64,000 bases of DNA from Physcomitrium patens (taxonomy: Eukaryota; Streptophyta; Bryopsida; Funariales; Funariaceae): positions 6,342,607 to 6,406,606 of the forward strand of contig NC_037275.1 in assembly GCF_000002425.4 (NCBI RefSeq), given 5' to 3'. The translations under genes were made by a program, and so were the position numbers. How positions within the stretch are numbered: position 1 is the stretch's first letter; every line of letters starts with the position of its first letter. Positions 1 to 11,000 of this stretch are shown piece by piece. The notes beneath the pieces are model-generated. The model was not told the DNA's origin and did no database searches. It saw only the letters and a list, made by a program, of their open reading frames with translations.

Positions 1-295
1 TTGAGGTGCTTAGGTGAAAGTATACTTAGTTTGGTATGTGCCAGAAGGAGTACTTCTGTTGAAAGAATTGAAGGGATTGTGTGGGTTATCTTGTTTGTGG
101 AGGTGTTGGTACTGTATTCATGTTTAGTTTGATGAATATGCCTTGGACTTCTTCATTTGAACTTGTTTTGGTTTGTTCATACACAATGACTTCATGGAAT
201 GTCTGGCATGTTGTTTCCTGTTTTTATTTTCTGATTTTTAGGGGTTGCGGAATGTTGGGGAATTGTTTTTGGTGTAGGATAACTATTCAGTGCAG

Positions 296-532
296 CTGTA
301 TGATTGTGAAGTTATATTCTTCCTGTTGCATGGAGTTCATCCTCATTTTTTCACTCGGTTTCGCAGAGGCGTTTTCTCATTGGCATTTGTTCTTGCCGGT
401 GAACATATGACCCATTCAGCGGGTTGGTTTATTGAGGATTTGGGACTCGAGCTTGGAGGTCGTTATGGGTGCCTGGCATTCCGGTCCTGGATTTCGTTTG
501 AGGGAGAGAAGGCTGCTCTTCCTGATGAATAA
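296..532 (+). CDS. Possible last exon of an unrecognised gene
   Basis: An open frame follows a plausible splice acceptor (pyrimidine-poor, ending in CAG at 293-295) and runs to a TAA at 530-532. The encoded tail has ordinary residue composition and ends in a charged stretch (EGEKAALPDE). The surrounding 1-1200 region is richer in GC than the intergenic DNA, as expected for an island holding a gene end and its 3' UTR. I recognise no domain. It could equally be a chance frame in a transcribed UTR, so this is only a candidate. Confidence 0.15.
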   Translation: MYDCEVIFFLLHGVHPHFFTRFRRGVFSLAFVLAGEHMTHSAGWFIEDLGLELGGRYGCLAFRSWISFEGEKAALPDE

Positions 533-1500
533 GTTGATGTAATTTCCCCTCAGCTACATCTGAGATCTTATGACTCGTAGCTGTGGTTTCTACTTTTCTG
601 GTTTATGTGCATGGTACATTCTAGACAATTGTACGAGTATCTTTTGGTGCTTGTCTAGTATAAGTAGAAGGGGTTATTTTGTGTTATGGTTACCTCACTG
701 TAGAATCAGACGCAAGCTGTAGTAGGTTATTCTCGTCAGATAGACGTTCTCTTGTCTGTGAAAGAGAATGAGACCAGTGGGTGGTGGATGTCGAGTGATA
801 CGGAAAGAATCATCAGAGCAAGACACATAGTCGGCTTTGAGCTGTATATATTGCTGTACCATGCTGTGGGACTTGCACGTGGATAGAACAACTCTACGAG
901 GTGGCTGGGCTGACATTTATTGGTGTTTCACGGACCTCAAATAGTACCACTCAACAAATTTAGAGTGTGGAAGTGTACGATGATATTGTCCTGTTTCTGC
1001 TCACATAGACTGGATTAAACGTTTATTACCTTTCAGGTAGACCCCCCCCCTTTCTGAATTATTTTCGTGAGCCATATGCCTTTTCTGTGTGCTTGGGGAG
1101 TGTGCATATCTTCGAAATGTTATTTTCACAGGAGATGGCGTGTGTTGTATTTAAACAGCGTTCTTCAACGTTTTGTATAGCTGGTAATATTCTCTTTGTT
1201 TCTTTCATTCTATGACAGTCTCGTTGTGGTTTTTTTCAAACTGCTGTTTTGGTTTCCTTCTTTGAGTTTTAAAAGTGAGTGCAGATTTACCAATACCTTT
1301 AGAAGTATACCAACTCTCGAGTCTCGCAAAAACAATAACAAAAAGTATATCCTATGCATGAAGATGTGTGATCAGGGGTGTTGGGGAGGAGAAAGGGCTG
1401 AAAATAGATTCTGGAGAATAACTTAGTTGAGAGCTTTCATTTAGATTGCTTTTGGAGAATGTATTGGCTAGGGTTAAAGGAAGAGAGGAAAGTTCTTAAA
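533..1500. other. Low-copy, GC-moderate DNA, possibly a 3' UTR
   Basis: This stretch has no convincing coding frame but is clearly less AT-rich than the DNA to its right. It has T-rich runs and a short C tract near 1040-1050. It may be a 3' UTR or downstream flank of a gene extending left of the window. The minus-strand frame at 695-916 shows no recognisable motif. Confidence 0.3.
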
Positions 1501-4230
1501 GAAATATTGAAATTCAAATTACATATTTGTTCAAATTTTGAAGCAGTGAATGTTGGTGTTGCATTGTGGATTGTCCTTAATTTTTCTCCATGTATTGATT
1601 GCTTTTAGATCCTCTTTCAGCATCACATAATGAGTATAATTGGATGTTCAATTCAACTGGAAAGTGTTTACATGTTATTTTTAAAACTTACCATTGAATC
1701 CTAAAATTATTCAAATGGTGAATGTGATATATATGAACGTATAGTTTATTATAATAATCATCCATATAACACCCAAATCCCTATCATCTAATGAACAATG
1801 GTTTGGAAATTACTGGACTGAAAAGGGTGGAGAATAATGTATATCACACTAGTATGGATTTTGCATTTCTATGTGAATGCAAGAACTATGATTATGTGGA
1901 TTTTGTTATAATTTTTCATTTTGGTGTGCTTTATATGAATTACCCAATGTCAATAAAACAGTTAACTTTTTAATAAATTTATTTACACATGTAATTATTT
2001 TAAGGCTACAATATACTCATTGTAATATGATTCTGAATTCATCATACGTAGAGAATGTCTACTGATAAAAATAAAAATAAATCTATAAACATGTATTCCA
2101 TTTACTAAAAACATCACACACAATTGTACTTAAACACAACATGCGAATTTTGTAAAAAAAATCCACAAGTGTGCAATGTTCCTCATTTTTATTTAGACGT
2201 ACTAATAGAAGCTAATACTGATATTGTCGAAGGAACACCTGAATATATACTGAATGGTGTGCTCAATCAGCTTTGATTGGAGACATGAATAGCCTAAATT
2301 CCACCCCTAGTCACTAGTCACACATGAATGTCCTCGCAAACCTTTCTTTAGCTTAGTTCCAAAAAATGCATCTCACAGTTGAGACGAGAGGAGCCTTCCA
2401 TTATAACGATATCATGTACCAAATATTTGTAAAAAAGGAGCCAAATCTGCAGTCTTCTCCACGCCATGATTTGTTTTAAGTATACATTTCATGACGAAAT
2501 AAATAGAATGCATTACCCTGGATTGTTCAGACGATGATGAATACATGTAAGATTTTGAAAGGGCTCAGGAAACCTCCTCGTGTCCAACTGCTGATCAGGA
2601 AAAAAAAACATTACTGACCATTCAGTCAACGTGTTAGTATTAGAAACTCCACAGCAAGGAAGGAAATGTCTGTGCAAGATACAACACTACACACAAATAG
2701 ACATCGGCAGTCGAAGTTAGTGTTCTTTATTTAGGTCTAACCCACACACTTCAATCTGACAGTCAGCCCACCTCGTCCAAGATCATCAACTGTCGACATG
2801 AAAAAATCTCAAGCTCACCATATTAACAGTCACGAAGTGTCCCAAGTCATTGAAAGTTGTTGCAAAATTGCTTTTATACAACTACCACAGTCATATTTGA
2901 CTTTTGATACCTTGAAACAACTTTAAATAGATTCTTATGGCTTTACAAAACCTTTGAATTTGATTTGATGTTGGTCTTTATAATTAAAAATGAATCTCAT
3001 TCTATGTTGCATGACGACCAACTAATTTTAAATATATTTTTTATAAGGTGAGACTTTTTTTTTATAATTATAGATGATTTGTGATATTACATAATAAAAA
3101 ATTATATAAAAATATTAAATCAATTGAATTAAATAACATATTAAATGTATATGGCTTCTTTAGATCTTTAAACAATTGGATTCTAAGTTTAAAAGTACAA
3201 AAATAACTACAATTCTATTCAAAATCAAAAAGATAAAAAAAAAAGAAAAAAGAAAAAAGAAAAGAAAAAAGAAGCATTCACTATCATCATTATAGCACTA
3301 TATTTATGTTTATTTGTAGGGTCTTTATCAAGTCAGCCTTGCAATGCTTGAAGTGGATAACTTACAATCACCTTATAAGTTTAATTTAAATTAATAATGA
3401 GCAATTCTTCTATGATTGGCATTAGATTTACTTCTTAATATATTTATTAAAATCCAAATTATCATCTAAACATCACATATTGGTGTCATCACTTGCATTT
3501 TTTTTTTTTTTTTTTTTTTTTTTTTCTCATTGCTTATTATTAGACAATTTTTTATTATATTGATATCATTTCTAAAAAAATCATATATTTTTATTACATT
3601 TCTTACTTGCTCTAACATTCTATACTTATCCAATTACTGCGTTCTACTTGCTGTGTTGATTTGCTTATCCAATTATTGATGAAAATGTAGCTTTGCTTAT
3701 TGAGTTACTGCCTTCTTCTTTGTAACTTATTTCAACCACATTTTGCGCATTTACAATCTTTTGGATCAAAGAATAAGTCTACATTATTAAATCAAACACT
3801 ACTTCAACTTTTTTTGTAATTTACAAAGAATCAATAATACAATGTTAATAATACAATCTTCTACTCAATTTAGCTTTATACATCATTTTTTTGATCTTTC
3901 TAAAATACAATATATTTCTATTTCAAAGAATTGCAAGCACAACTTAAAAATCAAACTTTGATGCAAAATCAATAATAATAACTACATTGAAGTCAAATTC
4001 TAAATGTTTGTAATCTTTTTCTATTTTACCTAAACATTCAAGTAATGTAAAAACCCACTGGTGTAAGGTCTTTACATTCTTTGCATAGAAGTCTAAATAC
4101 ATGAAGATCTTTAACTGAAATACGTAACAACCTATATCTATGTAACACGTCTTAGCATCCAGTGTCACATGACATATTTTTTATATGTTTTAAAAAAATA
4201 ATGGTTATGTCAGTCAAAAAAATTAATGCT
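1500..4230. other. AT-rich intergenic DNA with homopolymer tracts
   Basis: No gene is seen. The region holds a purine tract near 3229-3270 (A with scattered G) and a run of about 28 T at 3498-3525. Composition becomes steadily more AT-rich towards 3-4 kb, like the decayed TE regions elsewhere, but I could not match it to any repeat family in the window. Confidence 0.5.
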
Positions 4231-5300
4231 TTTGTAATGTAACAAAATCACATGGTTTCCATCGACCTATGGGCGAGCCTTTCTGTGTTGCGAGCTTGAT
4301 TTCTCAGCACGTCCTTTGTTTTCTGTGTTCCTATTGATAATGTGCTGCACGGTGGTGCTTTGAGCTCTCTTGTCAGGTTATGGTGTGTTGCTTTTACTTA
4401 CCCGAGTGCAACTTACCAAACTTGACTGGAGGCGTCAAGAGGTGTTTTCTGACCTTCGGTTCGGACTGTTGTGCTTATAATGTTGTGATATTGCATGCTG
4501 CTAAAATCTTATGCTGTTTTGAAGTCATCGCCGATGCATGGGAGCTAAATTTCAAAATTAGAAAAACAGCACAATAGCTCACAACGCATTTGCAGATTAC
4601 CGAGGATAAACTTTCAACATAATTGTTCAACTACACAAATGAGTAGCCATCCACACCATTCTTAAGTACTCTGATAAATCCATGCAGGCATATTGAACAC
4701 ACCTCCAAAATACGAAATACAGGTAACATAACAAAAAAAGAGAAGTCTTTACTACAAAAAATGCAAGAAAATCTCATTTGATTTATTTACCCCAAGTGCA
4801 CTGTGACAACCGGCAAAGACTGTCCCTTGAGAATAACGCATGGGCATGAGCTGCACGTACCATTTTAACAAAATCTAGGGTTGCGTCGCATGATCACTAT
4901 GGTGGTGCAAACGTTGTAAAAAGGACAGCACTCGTGCAAAGCTAGAACACAACATATTTGAGGTAATGTTTTGCACGTCTAACTGGTCATCTTAGATTGC
5001 TGGGCTTTGAATGGATTGCCAAAGAGATTCATCGAAGTCATGACTCAATTTGTTTTCATGCAACAGCCGATGTGGAATGCGAGGTTTGGGTAGAGAGTGA
5101 ATGAGATGAGGATGTTTAGTGCTGTGGAACTGGGGAGCTGGTGTGTGGAACAATGCAGAGAACAAGTGTGAAGAAAAGCATGCATGTGAAGGGCGGTGTC
5201 GGTGTGCTTGTGGGAGTGTGCATCTGCTGAACTCATCTGGGATCTAGGGGGGTCGGGATGGGAATGGGAACGGAGGAGGTTGGGATGAGAGCTGGGAACG
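4230..5300. other. GC-moderate island without a recognised gene
   Basis: Composition resembles the gene islands at 13.6-16 and 42-44 kb. A 65-codon ATG frame (4380-4577, plus strand) is Cys-rich and unrecognised, and a 63-codon minus frame (5045-5236) is His/Ser/Thr-rich. Neither shows a domain. From about 5240 the DNA becomes repetitive, with many copies of GGGAAC and GGATGGAT. It may be gene-flanking DNA or part of a non-autonomous element. Confidence 0.3.
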
Positions 5301-5458
5301 AGGGGTGGTCGATTTAGTAAAAGGATGGATCACTTTAAAATTCCCCTAAAATAAAGGCATAAAGAAGCTTTCTCATTGGCTATAAATGGATGGCAAAAAA
5401 ATGGATGGATGATACTGCTAGAGATCTTTGTGCCCAACAACATGGATTTTAACTAGTA

Positions 5459-5690
5459 TCTATTATATAAGACAACTTGGTATATAATAAATTAACATAG
5501 AAGCCTTCTAATTGGCCGTAAAGAAGGGAACTCTGAGAACTTAGGGAACATGGAAAGAAATTTGGGAACCTAGGAATGAAGGAAAATGGGAACTAAGGAA
5601 TTGAAAACATGGAAAATGAGAACATGGGAACAAAGAAAATGGATGGATGAGCCAAAGATTGCACTGCTCAACAGCACTGGTTCCAGCTAG
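5459..5690 (+). mobile_element. Candidate small non-autonomous Helitron
   Basis: The segment starts with TCTATTATATAAG directly after an A and ends with CTAG directly before a T, which fits Helitron insertion between A and T. A second CTAG-ending stretch lies just upstream (to 5456) and shares the ATGGATGGATGA motif and a related tail, so two related 3' ends may be nested. The 3' hairpin is weak (4-bp stem TGCT/AGCA), and these termini are short enough to occur by chance. Confidence 0.2.
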
Positions 5691-5709
5691 TTAAATAAAT
5701 AAAGAACTA

Positions 5710-5742
5710 CAGTGACAAACAAAACCGAGTACAAAATCTGAA
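5710..5742 (+). repeat. Left TIR of the Tc1 element
   Basis: These 33 bases are the exact reverse complement of 13589-13621. Outside is the TA target dinucleotide at 5708-5709. Confidence 0.95.
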
Positions 5743-5936
5743 GTGCCAACTTTCAAGAGCAATTACAGAAATTTCAATGATTGCTTTATAAATCTGAAAG
5801 TTACATGGAATAATACACACAGTCTTGTACACATATACAAAGTTGCACATCAAATTGATAACTAAACATCCTTCTACAAAGTCAAATCAACAACTATGTC
5901 TTGTACTCAGTATTGTTCAAAGAAAATCTTCAAACT

Positions 5937-6347
5937 TCAATATTTAGTCCAATAACCTTTTGCTTCCAAAACAGCTGAAATCCTTCTTGGCATACTTTTG
6001 TGTAGTTTCTCACAATCTTTTGCATCAAAACTAGGGTAAATACTACAAACATTCTCCCACAATTCTTGAACACCTCTTGGCCTTGGAGTGACTTGGCTTA
6101 AATGCTGTTTGAGAAGGGCCCAAAAATATTCCATTGGATTCAAATCTGGAGATTGAACTGGCCATCGAAGGAGCTGAAATGGCTGTGAAGAGAGCCAAAA
6201 CTGAACACTTTTTGCCGTATGTTTGGGATCATTATCATGTTGAAAAACCACCTTAGTAGGATCTAAGTTGTAATTCTGTGTGGTACTTTGCAAGTAGGTT
6301 TCTAAATTTTTTTTGTACAAGTGTTGCTCCATTCTACCTTCAATTTG
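5937..6347 (-). pseudogene. Tc1 transposase, C-terminal third
   Basis: This frame continues the transposase beyond the LTR insertion. It carries the second catalytic Asp in QHDNDPKHTA and the Glu in SPDLNPMEYFW with 34 residues between them, defining a DD34E enzyme, then the conserved C-terminal MPRRI...KGYWTKY. Removing one ATTTG copy joins the two halves in frame with about 338 codons, the usual Tc1 transposase length. The annotated part starts at the insertion site, so it has no start codon of its own. Confidence 0.92.
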
Positions 6348-6877
6348 TGTCACGGACATACATATAATTACCTATATGAATAGATAAAAGTATGTAAAAG
6401 TAGGTTAATTGTGTAATATCTTCTAGAGAAGCTTCTTAGAAGCTTCATAGATGCTGCTTTGACTTTATAGGAGTCTATAGTTGACTTTTAGGTTAGAAAC
6501 TTGGTCAACAAGTTAGCCATGTGCCACGCATATTGGAAGCTTAAAGAACAAGCTAACTACGTGGTCCATCCATAGAAAACTTGCCTTGCAAGCAAAGGCA
6601 TGTGGCCTAGAAAGTCAACATATATTGGAGGTCTTATAGAACATCGCCACGTGGCTTCTAGTTAGATAGTATATATAGAGGCAAGAGTGAAGCCCTCTTC
6701 ACTCTTGTCAACTCCTTTCTTGCTTCTAGTCTAGTTTCAAGGGTCTCTAGTTTTCTTGTATTTTGGCAATAGCCATTCCAGTTTCTTTCTTAATATACAT
6801 ATTTCTATTTTGTCCTATTTCTTTTTGAGAAAAGTCTCACTTACTCTTTAGCTTTCATCGAGTTCTTGTCCCTGACA
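6348..6877 (+). repeat. 5' LTR of the near-intact chromovirus
   Basis: 530 bp, TGTCACGGACA...TGTCCCTGACA, with an imperfect inverted terminal motif. Two GAAnnTTC palindromes at 6428-6446, spaced by 3 nt, are a weak heat-shock-element-like cluster. A TATA box lies at 6670-6678. The LTR differs from the 3' copy at one position. Confidence 0.97.
6670..6711 (+). promoter_or_regulatory. LTR core promoter and predicted transcript start
   Basis: TATATATAGA starts at 6670, and the expected start site about 31 nt downstream falls at 6701. The 11 nt from 6701 (ACTCTTGTCAA) are the exact reverse complement of 6880-6890 just inside the LTR end. An 11-bp perfect stem with a 4-nt loop spans 6682-6707, so the predicted start lies in its right arm. 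Start position is inferred from TATA spacing and from the pairing, not observed. Confidence 0.6.
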
Positions 6878-6879
6878 GA

Positions 6880-6890
6880 TTGACAAGAGT
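6880..6890 (+). other. Putative self-priming primer-binding site
   Basis: TTGACAAGAGT lies 2 nt after the LTR end and pairs perfectly with the predicted first 11 nt of the transcript (6701-6711). This matches Tf1-type self-priming, where the mRNA 5' end folds back as primer. No tRNA-type TGG-starting site adjoins the LTR; a 9-nt match to the iMet primer site (TATCAGAGC, 6901-6909) lies 23 nt away from the LTR end and lacks its TGG. The same site is present in the decayed copies at 18590-18600, 38306-38295 and 41155-41145. Confidence 0.7.
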
Positions 6891-7089
6891 ACACTTACAA
6901 TATCAGAGCTTTGTCTTTTCTTGATTAAGAGTGGATTACCCCTTTTTCTTGATAAGACATAAGCGCATTAGAAGTTGCGGATTACCCTCTTTTAAACTGA
7001 TATTGTTCTTAGTATTTTCTTTGTTATCAATTCCTCTCTTCTATTTGTTTTGAGCGTTGTTAGACATCTTCTCTTTTCTAAGTGCTACT

Positions 7090-7956
7090 ATGGCAGAGCT
7101 TGTTGAAATGAAGAGTGCAATGGCACAGATGCAAGAACAATTGAGGGAGTTAATGCTTGCGATGCATCAACTCAATTTACCACCACAAGGAGCAACAAGA
7201 ATGGTAGGAAGTGAAGATATAGAGATGATTGGGGCTGCTTCAACATCTGCACCAAACCATGTCCCTTCTCCCAGAATGCAACACCCTTCGAGTGTTAGAG
7301 AACCGAGAGTTGCCTTGCCCGAGAAGTTTGATGGTACCAGATCCAAGTTTCGAGGATTCATCAATCAGGTCCAACTAGTGATTGAACTTCAACCCCAGAG
7401 CTATCCAACTCCAGGGTCACAAGTAAGATTCATTGGTACACTTCTTTCAGGTTCAGCATTGTCATGGTTTTCATCTTTTCTTGAACGACGAGATCCAATA
7501 TTGGATAATCTGGAGGCTTTTTTGGCGGAGTTTCGATCCATGTTTGGAGAACATGCTGCAATTCGTGTTGCAACCAACAAGATCCGTATTTTGCGACAAG
7601 GCAATCGATCAGTAACATTATATGCTTCGCAATTTCGACAACTTGTAACTGATATCAAGTGGGATGATGCCGCACTTGTGAGTCAATTTCTCTACGGATT
7701 ACAATATGAGGTAAAGAAATTGATGCTTAATTTACCTGATCCTCAAACATTGAGTCAAGCAATTGACTTTGCTGTGAAGTGCGACAATCGACTTTTTGAA
7801 TTTCGATCCGAGAGTCGCACAAGTGGGCCTCAACGTTACTACAATTCAATGGCAACACCGACGTCTCCTCAACACATACCTTCGGAAGTAGAGGATATGC
7901 AAATTGATGCGGTACGTTTCAAACCTCTTACTGAGCAAGAAAAGTCTCGTCGTTGA
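7090..7956 (+). CDS. gag: Gag of the chromovirus, ends at a premature TGA
   Basis: The first ATG in frame is at 7090 (MAELVEMKSAMAQMQ). The N-terminus is Met/Gln/Leu-rich and probably coiled coil, followed by a Ty3/gypsy capsid domain with the typical LSGSALSWF and FLYGLQYEVK-like motifs. The frame stops at TGA 7954-7956. Directly after it, in the same frame, comes a CCHC zinc knuckle (feature at 7957-8097), so the stop removes the nucleocapsid part. Decayed relatives have TGT at this codon (18-25 and 39-41 kb copies), so the stop is private to this copy. Gag packages the element RNA into particles in the cytoplasm. Confidence 0.9.
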   Translation: MAELVEMKSAMAQMQEQLRELMLAMHQLNLPPQGATRMVGSEDIEMIGAASTSAPNHVPSPRMQHPSSVREPRVALPEKFDGTRSKFRGFINQVQLVIELQPQSYPTPGSQVRFIGTLLSGSALSWFSSFLERRDPILDNLEAFLAEFRSMFGEHAAIRVATNKIRILRQGNRSVTLYASQFRQLVTDIKWDDAALVSQFLYGLQYEVKKLMLNLPDPQTLSQAIDFAVKCDNRLFEFRSESRTSGPQRYYNSMATPTSPQHIPSEVEDMQIDAVRFKPLTEQEKSRR

Positions 7957-8097
7957 CAAGAAGGATTGTGCTTATATTGTGGAGAACCCAAGCACACTGC
8001 TCAACATTGTCCAAAGAAGCAACGTAACTACAAAATGAGGAGTACGGCTGTCAAAGAAGACAGTATGTCGGAAAACGAGTACGTCCAGCTACAATAG
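7957..8097 (+). pseudogene. Gag zinc-knuckle part beyond the premature stop
   Basis: Same frame as gag. It encodes CLYCGEPKHTAQHC, a CX2CX4HX4C nucleocapsid knuckle, then a basic tail, and ends at TAG 8095-8097. It would be made only by readthrough of the TGA at 7954-7956. The pol frame is open from 8028, so this region overlaps pol by about 70 nt in the -1 frame, which is where a gag-pol frameshift would occur. I saw no canonical X-XXY-YYZ heptamer. Confidence 0.85.
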
Positions 8098-11000
8098 GGA
8101 CCGTGCGGCTGGAATCTCGTACAACTTCTAATAAAGGTCCTATCCTCTCCTCAAAACCATCTCCTTGTTTTATAATAGATGTGCGTTTAGGACCTAATAA
8201 TTACAAAGCCTCTGCCTTGGTAGATTCAGGAGCCTCATCTTGTTTTTTAGATGAAGAATTTGCTAGATGTCATAGAATATCATTAATACAAAAAACTAAA
8301 CCTGTACACGTAGAAGTCATAGATGGTCGTCCGTTGTCTTCTGGAGATGTAACTCACGAAACACTTCCTGTAGATGTAGTAATAAATGGTCATAGTAGTT
8401 GCGTAATTTTTAATATAATTAGATCTCCCTCTAATCCAGTAATTTTAGGCTTATCATGGTTAGAAAAGTATAATCCTCGAATAGATTGGATTTCTCGTAA
8501 ACTTGATTTTCCTCAGAGCATTAGTAACAGTTCTATTAACCAAGTAAAAAACCATGAGTCTAGTATAGTAAAACTCACACCTATAGGTGCAAAAGCATTT
8601 ATACACGCAGCAAAAGAAGGATCAACTTTTGCTATTTATGCTGCACCTATTTCTGAAAGCGTAAAGACTTCAAGTGGCATTCCAAGTCAATATCAGGATT
8701 ATCAAGACGTTTTTGAGAAAAAGAATGCAGATATTCTTCCTGAGCATCGCCCATACGATTGTTCAATCGATCTCAAGGAAGGAACTCAGCCACCATTTGG
8801 ACCAATTTACAGTTTATCGCAAGATGAGTTGGCTGAACTCAAGACATATATTGACGAGAATTTAGCGAAGAATTTTATACGCCATTCAAAATCTCCAGCA
8901 GGAGCTCCAATTTTATTCGTAAAGAAAAAAGATGGATCTTTACGAATGTGTGTTGATTATCGAGGACTCAACAAGATCACAATCAAGAACAGGTATCCAT
9001 TACCTTTGATATCAGGACTCCTTGACCAGTTAAATCAAGCTAAGATCTATACAAAAATAGATCTAAGAGGAGCATATAATCTAGTACGGATCAAAGAAGG
9101 AGATGAATGGAAGACTGCGTTTCGAACCAGGTACGGGCATTTTGAATATAATGTCATGCCTTTTGGACTCACGAATGCACCAGCTGCTTTTCAACATCTC
9201 ATAAATGATGTATTTCGTGAATTCTTAGACAATTTTGTCGTCTGCTACCTAGACGATATCCTGATTTATTCTAAGAATGTTGAAGAACATGAAATACATG
9301 TTCGTCAAGTATTACAAAAACTCAGAGATGCAGGATTGTACGCCAAGATGGAAAAGTGTGTATTTCACACTACTCAAGTTGACTTTTTAGGATACACCAT
9401 TTCAAATGATGGTCTTATGATGGATTCTAAGAAAGTCCAAACAATCATGGATTGGAAGATTCCAAAGACTGTGAGAGATGTCCAATGTTTCTTGGGATTT
9501 GCCAATTACTATCGGATCTTCATCAAAGACTTCTCACGAGTTGCAGCTCCACTTACACGCTTGACTAGTAAAGATAAATTCCAATGGAATCAAGAAGCGG
9601 AAGCAGCATTTGAAGCCTTGAAGACATCGTTTGTCTCTGCACCAGTCTTATATCGTGTTGATTTTTCCAAGGCATTTTTTATGGAAACAGACGCATCGGA
9701 TTTTGCCTTGGGTGCAGTTTTATCACAAATGGGAACAGATGACAAACTTCATCCGATAGCTTTTCATTCAAGAAAATTCTCAGCAGCCGAGATCAATTAT
9801 GAGATCCACGATAAAGAACTTCTTGCAATCGTGGATTCCTTTCAAGAATGGCGTCATTATCTAGAAGGCGCTTCTAGTCCAGTCACTGTGTATACAAATC
9901 ACAAGAACCTTGAGTATTTCATGTCAGCACGCGTGTTGAATCGTCGTCAAGCTCGTTGGAGTATGTCTTTGTCAAGATTCGAGTTCATTATCACTTATCG
10001 GCCAGGAAAACAACAAGGTTTGTCCAATGCCCTGTCTAGACGTTCTTATTTTGCACCAAAAGAAGGAGATGCAGCTTTTGAGCAACAAAGAACGGTCCTC
10101 TTGAAACCGGAGCAATTTCATCTCCGAGCAGTGAAATCAACATTGACTGTTGATTCAACTTTTCTCAAGCAAATCCAGTCCAGTATGTCCTCAGACCCTC
10201 TTGTTCATGATATCGAGAATAATTCTTCCAAGTCTCATGATTCTTCTAAGTTCGAGTTCAAGAATAATCTATTACATTTTGAAGGACGCCTATATGTTCC
10301 AGAAGGAAAAGCACGTTTGCGTGTTCTTCAAGCACGTCATGACTTTCCAGCAGCAGGGCACTTTGGATATAATAAGACTCTGGAACTCATATCAAGAGAT
10401 TTTTGGTGGCCACAAATGTGGAAGTCAGTCAAAGACTTTGTACAATCATGTGATATTTGTTCAAGATCAAAAACTCCTCGACATCGACCTTACGGACTTC
10501 TTCAGCCATTACCTATACCAGAACAACCATGGTCTTCTGTTTCTATGGATTTCATCACAGATCTTCCAAACTCAAGAACTTATGATTCTATATTTGTGAT
10601 AGTAGATCGTTTCACCAAGATGGCACATTTTATGCCATGTACAAAATCTATCACAGGTGAAGAAACAGCTAAGCTTTTCATTGATAATATCTATCGCTAT
10701 CATGGATTACCTAAAGTTATCATATCGGATAGGGGAACTCAATTTGTGTCGAGATTCTGGAGGACTCTTTTCAAGATTTTAAAAGTGGACATAAAGCTAT
10801 CTTCAGCTTTCCATCCTCAAACTGATGGACAAACAGAGCGCGTAAACCAAGTCTTGGAACAGTATTTAAGGTGTACCATCAACTACCAACAAGATGATTG
10901 GACAAACCTTCTGCCATTGGCAGAGTTTGCTTATAATAATACGGTACATTCTTCCACGCAACAAACACCTTTCTTTGCCAATTATGGCTATCATCCACGA

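Noticed and set aside
6901..6909. tRNA-iMet primer site of the near-intact chromovirus
   Set aside because: Only TATCAGAGC matches, the essential TGG is missing, and it lies 23 nt from the LTR end, whereas the self-complementary 11-mer is adjacent.
10150..10599. 149-codon ORF within pol
   Set aside because: Alternate frame of the integrase region. Its appearance in the decayed copy at 35325-35567 only reflects DNA homology.
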